This document shows positions 58,396 through 64,000 of a stretch of DNA of 64,000 nt, one piece after another. A program made the translations under genes and the position numbers. This stretch comes from Psychroserpens jangbogonensis (GTDB lineage: Bacteria; Bacteroidota; Bacteroidia; Flavobacteriales; Flavobacteriaceae). Numbering within the stretch: the first letter of the stretch is position 1; each line of letters starts with the position of its first letter. The stretch covers positions 62,001 through 126,000 of the forward strand of contig NZ_JSWG01000012.1 of the NCBI RefSeq assembly GCF_000797465.1. The letters run 5' to 3'. Below the pieces are notes generated by a model that searched no databases, was not told the origin of the DNA, and saw nothing but the letters and a program-made list of their open reading frames with translations.

Positions 58396-59280
58396 TTACT
58401 TCTGATTGTAACCAAAACGTCTTAACTGTCGTTGATCACTTCTCCAGTTTTTATTGACTTTTACATACAGTTCTAAATGCACCTGTTTTCCAAAAAATTT
58501 CTCTAAATCTTTTCTAGCTTCAACGCCTACACGTTTTAAAGCAGAACCTTTATGACCTATGATAATTCCTTTTTGAGTTTCACGTTCAACCATAATTACT
58601 GAACGCATTCTGATAATATTTTCCTCTTCAAAAAACTCTTCAGTATCAACCTCAACAGCATACGGAATTTCCTTTTTGTAGTGCATTAGTATTTTCTCGC
58701 GTATCGCCTCATTTACAAAAAACCGTTCTGGCTTATCTGTTAATTGATCTTTTGGATAGAACGCTGGTGATTCTGGTAATAATTCTAAAATTCTGTCAAA
58801 TACATTCTGAACATTAAAACCTTGTAAGGCCGAAATAGGAAAGAATTCGGCATTTGGAACTTTACTTTGCCATAATTCGGCTTGTTCTTCTAATTGTTCT
58901 TGATTAGAGTTATCTATTTTATTGAGCAGTAATAAAACTGGAATTTTTGAATTGGTGATTTTATTAAAAAACGCTTCATCTTTTAATTCCTTTTCACCAA
59001 TTTCAACCATGTACACTAAAACATCTGCATCATCAAAAGCCGACTTTACAAAATCCATCATTGAGGCTTGCAACTCATAAGCTGGCTTAATAATACCAGG
59101 CGTATCGCTAAGGATGACTTGAAAATCTTCACCATTAACAATTCCTAAAATACGATGTCTTGTGGTTTGTGCCTTAGAAGTAATTATTGATAATTTCTCA
59201 CCAATAAATGCATTCATCAATGTAGACTTCCCAACATTAGGATTACCAATAATATTTACAAAACCTGCTTTATGACTCAT
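58396..59280 (-). CDS. era: GTPase Era
   Basis: This 294-residue protein has a G domain ([24 protein letters not shown]) and a C-terminal KH domain (GIIIGHKGSALKRVGVEARK, then DLEKFFGKQVHLELYVKVNK). Era binds the 3' end of 16S rRNA and checks 30S maturation. An exact -7 box precedes it. Confidence 0.96.
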   Translation of the reverse strand: MSHKAGFVNIIGNPNVGKSTLMNAFIGEKLSIITSKAQTTRHRILGIVNGEDFQVILSDTPGIIKPAYELQASMMDFVKSAFDDADVLVYMVEIGEKELKDEAFFNKITNSKIPVLLLLNKIDNSNQEQLEEQAELWQSKVPNAEFFPISALQGFNVQNVFDRILELLPESPAFYPKDQLTDKPERFFVNEAIREKILMHYKKEIPYAVEVDTEEFFEEENIIRMRSVIMVERETQKGIIIGHKGSALKRVGVEARKDLEKFFGKQVHLELYVKVNKNWRSDQRQLRRFGYNQK

Positions 59281-59302
59281 AGTATGCTTTTAAAACTGGC
59301 TA

Positions 59303-59310
59303 CAAAGTTA
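59303..59310 (-). promoter_or_regulatory. -7 promoter element of era
   Basis: On the minus strand TAACTTTG matches TAnnTTTG exactly, 22 bp before the ATG. Confidence 0.6.
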
Positions 59311-59352
59311 CAACCTTTATCATACAATAAATAACATGAATGATTCCATTAC

Positions 59353-59385
59353 AAAAAAAACCTATGAATTTACTTCATAGGTTTT
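59353..59385 (-). terminator. Intrinsic terminator after the micro-gene pair
   Basis: AAAACCTATGAA/TTCATAGGTTTT forms a perfect 12-bp stem (arms 59374-59385 and 59357-59368) followed on the minus strand by eight T residues. It shows that the small genes upstream are transcribed as a unit. Confidence 0.88.
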
Positions 59386-59406
59386 ATTAAGATGATTAAT
59401 TATATG

Positions 59407-59571
59407 TTAGCCTAATCCTCCTCCTCCTCCTGGATCTGGTGGTGAAGAGGCTTGAGCCTTTTTAGGATTTAAAATAATAAAAGTACCCATAGCCGTTAAA
59501 GCTGCATACTTCCCCATTTTTTTCATTGCATCCTTTCGGCTGATTTGATCTTGAGATGGTTGTTTTTTCAT
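59407..59571 (-). CDS. Small exported-peptide candidate (54 aa)
   Basis: A 54-residue frame from ATG 59571 has a basic start with ISRKDAMKKMGKY, a hydrophobic segment AALTAMGTFIILNP (23-36), an AxA-like site (KKAQA, 37-41) and a short tail SSPPDPGGGGGLG. It resembles a Tat-type signal with Arg-Lys in place of the twin Arg, followed by a 13-residue mature Pro/Gly peptide. A strong terminator follows at 59353-59385, and the 60-residue gene ends 8 bp upstream. I recall similar small proteins in other Flavobacteriaceae but no function. Cleavage and export are inferred. Confidence 0.6.
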   Translation of the reverse strand: MKKQPSQDQISRKDAMKKMGKYAALTAMGTFIILNPKKAQASSPPDPGGGGGLG

Positions 59572-59579
59572 TGTTTTAG

Positions 59580-59762
59580 CTATTTGATTATTACTTTTTG
59601 TGTTTTTTGTTGCGTACTATTTTTAACAATTACAACATAAACACCTTCACTAAGTGAAGATACAATTATTCGATTTTCAACAACACATGAATCAAGCTGA
59701 CTTGAATAAATCTTTCTTCCTCGAATATTGTATTTATCAAATATAGTATTTTCTTTTAACAT
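59580..59762 (-). CDS. Orphan T9SS sorting-domain fragment (60 aa)
   Basis: This 60-residue protein has YNIRGRKIYSSQL, VSSLSEGVYVVIVKN and the final TQKVIIK, which match the last 50 or so residues of a T9SS type A sorting domain. It has no signal peptide and no YPNP motif. An in-frame stop lies six codons upstream, so it is not the visible end of a larger gene. It is either a remnant of a lost T9SS protein or a stand-alone gene. It is followed 8 bp later by the 54-residue peptide gene. Confidence 0.5.
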   Translation of the reverse strand: MLKENTIFDKYNIRGRKIYSSQLDSCVVENRIIVSSLSEGVYVVIVKNSTQQKTQKVIIK

Positions 59763-59967
59763 TCCGCTAACTATTAATTATTTAGAACTATTTAAAACAA
59801 AAAAATTAATGATATCGAGCCCTCTTTTACACATCAAAATGCTCCCTGAAACAGTTAAATTTAGGTATAAATTGGATTAAAAACAATATAAACTTAGATT
59901 CCTTTTGAGTGTGACAAAAATATTTTGAGACATGATAAAAATCAGCCTTTTAGAATATAAATTACAA

Positions 59968-59975
59968 TAATTTTG
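59968..59975 (+). promoter_or_regulatory. -7 promoter element of fhs
   Basis: TAATTTTG matches TAnnTTTG exactly, 22 bp before the ATG. The 235-bp gap to the micro-genes holds no other feature I can support. Confidence 0.5.
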
Positions 59976-59997
59976 ATGGCAAATAACGAATTCAAAG

Positions 59998-61665
59998 ATG
60001 ACTGATTTACAAATAGCAAAACGCATAGACATAAAACCCATATCTGAAATCGCAAAAAAATTCGGTATTGATCCTGATCAAATTGAAATGTATGGCAATG
60101 ATAAAGCGAAACTACCACTATCCTGTATCAATCGAAAAAAAGTAAAACAAAGTAATTTAATACTGGTATCTGCTATTTCTCCTACACCAGCTGGAGAAGG
60201 GAAAACAACAATTTCAATAGGTCTTTCTGAAGCTTTAAATCAACTCGATAAGAAAACAACTGTTGTGCTAAGAGAACCCTCTTTAGGTCCTGTATTTGGA
60301 ATAAAAGGTGGCGCCACAGGTGGTGGATATTCTCAAGTGCTCCCTTTAGAAGATATTAATTTACATTTTACTGGTGATTTTTCAGCCATTGAAAAAGCAC
60401 ATAATTTGTTAGCTGCCGTTATTGACAATAATATTCAAAGTAAGACAAACTCCTTAGGACTTGATCCTAGAACAATTACTTGGAAACGTGTAATTGACAT
60501 GAATGATAGAGCTTTAAGGCGAATCATTGTTGGTTTAGGCGGAACCTCATCAGGAATCCCTAGAGAAACCGGTTTCGATATTACTGCTGCCTCGGAGATT
60601 ATGGCCATTTTATGTATTACTACAGATTTAAGCGATTTAAAAAAACGTCTTGGAAATATCTTTATAGGCTATACATTTAAGAAAAAACCTATTTATGCTA
60701 AAGATCTAAAAGTTGCAGGTGCTATGGCAACCCTTTTAAAACACGCTATTAAGCCAAATTTAGTTCAAACTATAGAAGGGAATCCTGCCATTATTCATGG
60801 TGGACCATTTGCGAATATTGCACAAGGAACTAACTCTGTAATTGGGACGCTTATGGGAATGAGCTTTTCTGACTATACGGTTACTGAAGCTGGTTTTGGG
60901 TTTGATCTTGGAGCAGAAAAATTCTTCGACATCAAATGTCAGAGTGCAAAAATATCACCAAAAGCGGTAGTACTCACAACCACTATTAGAGCGTTAAAGT
61001 ATCATGGTGGTGTTGATCTTAAATCATTAGATATTCCGAATGTGGAAGCTTTAAGACAAGGGCTTCCTAATCTTGAAAAACATCTTGAGAATATTGAACA
61101 GTTTAATGTCACTCCAATTATTGCAATCAATAAATTTAAGACTGATAGTAAAGAAGAGATACAACTCATTAAAGACCTTGCAAAAATTAAAAATGTAAGG
61201 GTTGCTGTTGCTAATGTTTGGGCTAAAGGTGGACTTGGTGCCATTGAATTAGCAAAGCATGTTATTGAGGTTTCTGAAGCTTGTAAAACAAAGTTTAAGC
61301 CCTTATATAAATGGGAAATGGATATCGAAACGAAAATTGAAACCATCGCTCAAAAAATCTATGGTGCTGAACATGTAGATTACAATTCTAATGCAAAACG
61401 ACAATTAAAACAGATAAAAGAATTAGGTTTAGACACTTTACCAATTTGTGTAGCAAAAACACAAAAATCTTTATCTGATAATCCTAAATTATTAGGACGT
61501 CCAAAAGACTTTATTATTACTGTAAGAGAAATTGAGATTGCCTCAGGTGCTGGTTTTCTAATTCCAATTACAGGCGATATTATGCGAATGCCAGGATTAC
61601 CAGCTCATCCAGCTTCCGAAGGCATTGACATTACTGATAGTGGCGAAATTACAGGATTGTTTTAA
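59998..61665 (+). CDS. fhs: Formate--tetrahydrofolate ligase
   Basis: This 555-residue enzyme makes 10-formyltetrahydrofolate from formate, ATP and THF. The P-loop-like PTPAGEGKTTISIGLSEAL (about 64-82), REPSLGPVFGIKGGATGGGY and the C-terminal GEITGLF are standard. It feeds one-carbon units for purines and formyl-Met-tRNA. The downstream PLP enzyme is separated by 128 bp and has no obvious pathway link. Confidence 0.97.
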   Translation: MTDLQIAKRIDIKPISEIAKKFGIDPDQIEMYGNDKAKLPLSCINRKKVKQSNLILVSAISPTPAGEGKTTISIGLSEALNQLDKKTTVVLREPSLGPVFGIKGGATGGGYSQVLPLEDINLHFTGDFSAIEKAHNLLAAVIDNNIQSKTNSLGLDPRTITWKRVIDMNDRALRRIIVGLGGTSSGIPRETGFDITAASEIMAILCITTDLSDLKKRLGNIFIGYTFKKKPIYAKDLKVAGAMATLLKHAIKPNLVQTIEGNPAIIHGGPFANIAQGTNSVIGTLMGMSFSDYTVTEAGFGFDLGAEKFFDIKCQSAKISPKAVVLTTTIRALKYHGGVDLKSLDIPNVEALRQGLPNLEKHLENIEQFNVTPIIAINKFKTDSKEEIQLIKDLAKIKNVRVAVANVWAKGGLGAIELAKHVIEVSEACKTKFKPLYKWEMDIETKIETIAQKIYGAEHVDYNSNAKRQLKQIKELGLDTLPICVAKTQKSLSDNPKLLGRPKDFIITVREIEIASGAGFLIPITGDIMRMPGLPAHPASEGIDITDSGEITGLF

Positions 61666-61793
61666 AATAAATTACACCTAAATAATTAGTCCGTCCATTT
61701 TCGCTAACTTCGTGTTCAATGCAACACATAAGAGAAGTGAACTGGAGAAACAAACTATAAACCAACACGTTAAATACAATAAAAGCAAATTAA

Positions 61794-63047
61794 ATGGATA
61801 CCCATTGGAAGAAAAAATCACAAGAAGATATTAAGTCAATTGTTTTTAAGGCTCTAGAAGAAAATGTCAATTATGACAACCAAAATATTCTAGGGATTCC
61901 TGCATCCTATTTAGATGATAAAGTTTTTAATCAAGATGATGCCTTTGTAAAACAGGCTCCTTTTATTTCAAGTCTTATTCAAAACCCTAATCATATTGGT
62001 TGCCATACTTTAGGAAAATCAGAATCTTTCTTTCAAGGCACACAAGACATCGAAAAGAATCTAATTGAAATCTGTGCTGTTGATATTTTGAATGGGGAAT
62101 CTGGAAAACAAGATGGATACATCGCTTCTGGAGGAACAGAAGCCAATATTCAAGCGATTTGGATTTACCGAAATTACTTTATCAATGAACATGCAGCAAA
62201 TAGAGAAGATATCTGTATTATTTGTAGTGAAGACAGCCATTATTCTATGGATAAAGCGGCAAACTTATTAGTTTTAGATATTTATAAAGTCCCTGTTGAT
62301 AATGATACTCGTGAAATAAAAGAAGAAACCATAAGAGAGGTTATTCAAGAATGTCAAAATCAGAATAAAAAGTACTTCATTGTTATCTGCAACATGATGA
62401 CCACCATGTTTGGTTCTGTAGATAAAGTTGAAGCTTACACAAACCAACTCACAGATTTATCTTGTGAATTCAAACTACATGTTGATGGCGCATACGGAGG
62501 ATTTTATTATCCGTTTATAAAAGAAGATAGCCAACTAACATTTAAAAATCAACATATTTCGTCATTCACTCTTGATGCTCACAAAATGGCTCAAGCTCCA
62601 TATGGAACAGGTGTTTTCTTGATTCGTAAAGGATACATGCAAAATGTAAACACCCAACAAGCCAGTTATGTAGAAGGAGAAGATTATACGCTTATTGGCA
62701 GTAGATCTGGAGCCAATGCAATTGCAGTTTGGATGATATTAGTGAAGAATGGACCTTTTGGATGGCAAGAGAAAGTGTTTATTTTACAGAAAAGAACGGA
62801 GTGGATGTGTAATCAACTTAATCTATTGAATATTGAATACTTTAGACATCCAATGTCAAATATTATTACCATAAGAAGTAAATATCTAAACCAAGAAACA
62901 ACATCTAAATTTGGTTTAGTTCCTGATAACCATGCAGCTCCAAATTGGTTCAAAATTGTAATTATGGACCATGTGACAATCGAAAAACTTGTTTTACTAA
63001 TTGAAGACATTAAAAGTAGTACGCCTTCAGATAACATGACTAATTAA
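61794..63047 (+). CDS. Group II PLP-dependent decarboxylase, substrate unknown
   Basis: This 417-residue protein has the group II decarboxylase fold. The PLP lysine is Lys264 in LDAHKMAQAPYGTGVFLIRK, Asp231 in HVDGAYGG contacts the pyridine nitrogen, and IASGGTEANIQAIWIYRN binds the phosphate. The family makes amines from Glu, aromatic amino acids, His or diaminobutyrate, and includes other lyases. The short length and the SRSGANAIAVW block resemble a histidine/tyrosine decarboxylase-like group, but the substrate cannot be called. Confidence 0.82.
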   Translation: MDTHWKKKSQEDIKSIVFKALEENVNYDNQNILGIPASYLDDKVFNQDDAFVKQAPFISSLIQNPNHIGCHTLGKSESFFQGTQDIEKNLIEICAVDILNGESGKQDGYIASGGTEANIQAIWIYRNYFINEHAANREDICIICSEDSHYSMDKAANLLVLDIYKVPVDNDTREIKEETIREVIQECQNQNKKYFIVICNMMTTMFGSVDKVEAYTNQLTDLSCEFKLHVDGAYGGFYYPFIKEDSQLTFKNQHISSFTLDAHKMAQAPYGTGVFLIRKGYMQNVNTQQASYVEGEDYTLIGSRSGANAIAVWMILVKNGPFGWQEKVFILQKRTEWMCNQLNLLNIEYFRHPMSNIITIRSKYLNQETTSKFGLVPDNHAAPNWFKIVIMDHVTIEKLVLLIEDIKSSTPSDNMTN

Positions 63048-63208
63048 CTATGAAATTAATATAATTTTTACGGTTAATAGTTCGCATTGTTTTTGATATT
63101 TCACAAATAATGCTAGGTTTTGAAGAAATAGTACATGTCATGTTTTCTAATATTCACTATATTGTACTATATTCAAAAACAATCAATTGACTATTTAAAC
63201 TTTATATT

Positions 63209-63691
63209 ATGAAATCAAAATTAACATTAGCCAGTATTATTTTTTTAGTATTTTTTGCATTTACTTGTAATGCGCAAGTAGATCTTATTAATGATGAATT
63301 TCCTGAAGCAGAAAAAGAAGTCATGGAAACTTTTGGAGCGATTGCTCAAAGTATAAAGGATGGCGATCTAGATAAACTCATTGCATTTCATGCTTACGGA
63401 CCAAAATTTACAGAATTCAAAAATGGTGAGCCACGTAATGGTGATGTAGCTAATGAAGAACACGAACGAAATGTATTTGGTTCTGTAACTGAAGTTATAA
63501 AATTCGATGCAAAAGACTTAAAAATTGCTGTTTATGGCGATGTTGCTAACCTCACTTTTCATTCTGATTTCCATTTGATGTTCGGAGAAGACCTTGTTGT
63601 CGTAAACGATCAAATTACATTGCTTTTCGTTAAAACAAAAGATGGATGGAAGATGGTTCACGAACATCATTCTCCATTAAAAAAAGAATAG
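63209..63691 (+). CDS. Secreted NTF2-like (SnoaL-type) protein
   Basis: This 160-residue protein has a signal peptide (1-22, ending CNAQ) and an NTF2-like cone domain (VMETFGAIAQSIKDGDLDKL; VANLTFHSDFHLMFGEDLVV; DGWKMVHEHHSPL). The C-terminal MVHEHHS pattern is common in steroid-isomerase-like and calcium/calmodulin-association-like members. No active site can be assigned. The function is unknown. A terminator follows. Confidence 0.82.
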   Translation: MKSKLTLASIIFLVFFAFTCNAQVDLINDEFPEAEKEVMETFGAIAQSIKDGDLDKLIAFHAYGPKFTEFKNGEPRNGDVANEEHERNVFGSVTEVIKFDAKDLKIAVYGDVANLTFHSDFHLMFGEDLVVVNDQITLLFVKTKDGWKMVHEHHSPLKKE

Positions 63692-63730
63692 ACAGTATTA
63701 CATTCATACTTCTACAACGTAGAACTTTAG

Positions 63731-63762
63731 GCTAGAATTTCTAATTGTAAATTCTAGCTTTT
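63731..63762 (+). terminator. Intrinsic terminator after the NTF2-like gene
   Basis: GCTAGAATTT/AAATTCTAGC (arms 63731-63740 and 63749-63758, 8-nt loop) precedes TTTT. Confidence 0.82.
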
Positions 63763-63790
63763 CTATTTAACCAATTCTAAGGCAGACCAA

Positions 63791-63979
63791 TTAAATCAAA
63801 TTATGGTGCAAATCATTAATCGCTTCTGCCATAGAGTTGCCATAACCTCTTATAATTTTAAAGCCTTCGGCATCTACTAAAGTGACGACATGCTCATCAT
63901 TTTGATTTTCAAATTTTAAATGCTGAAATTCTATCACGCTAATAAGTTTAGTGTTGTTATTCTGTATCGAATTATTCAT
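63791..63979 (-). CDS. Small protein of unknown function (62 aa)
   Basis: This 62-residue frame has a polar start and two strands followed by a helix (VVTLVDAEGFKIIRGYGNSM, AEAINDLHHNLI). The layout is loosely like small HicB-type or KTSC-like folds, but I see no diagnostic motif. No toxin gene is adjacent within the window. It lies 99 bp from the convergent NTF2-like gene. The coding call is moderate; the function is unknown. Confidence 0.45.
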   Translation of the reverse strand: MNNSIQNNNTKLISVIEFQHLKFENQNDEHVVTLVDAEGFKIIRGYGNSMAEAINDLHHNLI

Positions 63980-64000
63980 TGCTATATTTTTTGAGTGTAA

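Noticed and set aside
59763-59997. Remainder of a larger T9SS protein upstream of the 60-residue frame
   Set aside because: An in-frame stop lies six codons upstream and I see no remnant of a cargo domain in this gap.
59976-60005. Nine-codon frame overlapping the fhs start
   Set aside because: It begins immediately after the -7 box, so its ATG would be upstream of the expected transcription start.

Overview
The window looks like a chromosomal segment of a marine-type Flavobacteriaceae bacterium (Bacteroidota). The evidence is low GC, type IX secretion (T9SS) C-terminal sorting domains, a near absence of Shine-Dalgarno sequences, promoters of the Bacteroidota form TTTG-N19-TAnnTTTG, and a ribosomal cluster that lacks tuf, adk and map. 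A genus cannot be assigned from the sequence alone. I see no tRNA, rRNA, CRISPR array, insertion sequence or prophage; most of the window is conserved core genome.

Layout. 1-4987: the start of birA (leftward, truncated by the window edge), then rsfS, ftsH, a LUD-domain gene, cdsA, psd and an acyl-CoA-binding protein, i.e. protein quality control and phospholipid synthesis. 5015-8776: a secreted M28 peptidase with a T9SS tail, an old-yellow-enzyme oxidoreductase, a secreted unknown and an amidinotransferase-fold enzyme. 8842-13749: gltA, a DUF481-like outer-membrane protein, eno and carA. 13836-31066 (leftward): one long str-S10-spc-alpha ribosomal cluster from rpsL to rplQ with fusA, secY, infA and rpoA. 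Inside it are a perfect consensus promoter at rpsL, a terminator/antiterminator candidate between rpsJ and rplC, and a separate promoter plus structured leader before rpsD.

31239-42452: an Omp85-type outer-membrane protein, a T9SS-exported arylsulfotransferase-like protein, rlmB, rhomboid, rarA, a secreted unknown, a YjjG-type nucleotidase, a deacetylase-fold protein, radC, a DUF1569 gene and a PaiB-like gene. 42526-49019: a DUF4476 protein, two divergent lipoproteins, and a three-gene phosphorelay (Hpt protein, TPR hybrid histidine kinase, LytTR response regulator). A cluster of LytTR-like boxes lies in front of the neighbouring lipoprotein gene, which makes that lipoprotein a likely regulatory target.

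49030-59280: mpl and alaS, a cell-envelope operon (M23 peptidase, MerR regulator, LemA, two TPM proteins), and the ribosome-assembly GTPases der and era. 59407-59762: two very small genes, one an orphan T9SS sorting-domain fragment and the other a short exported-peptide candidate. 59998-63979: fhs, a group II PLP-dependent decarboxylase, an NTF2-like secreted protein and a small unknown.

The least explained parts are the LytTR phosphorelay/lipoprotein locus, the micro-gene pair near 59.5 kb, and the RNA control elements inside the ribosomal cluster. A further pattern is that several promoters abut the preceding terminator, and several genes have the -7 box 3-6 nt before the ATG, which predicts leaderless mRNAs.
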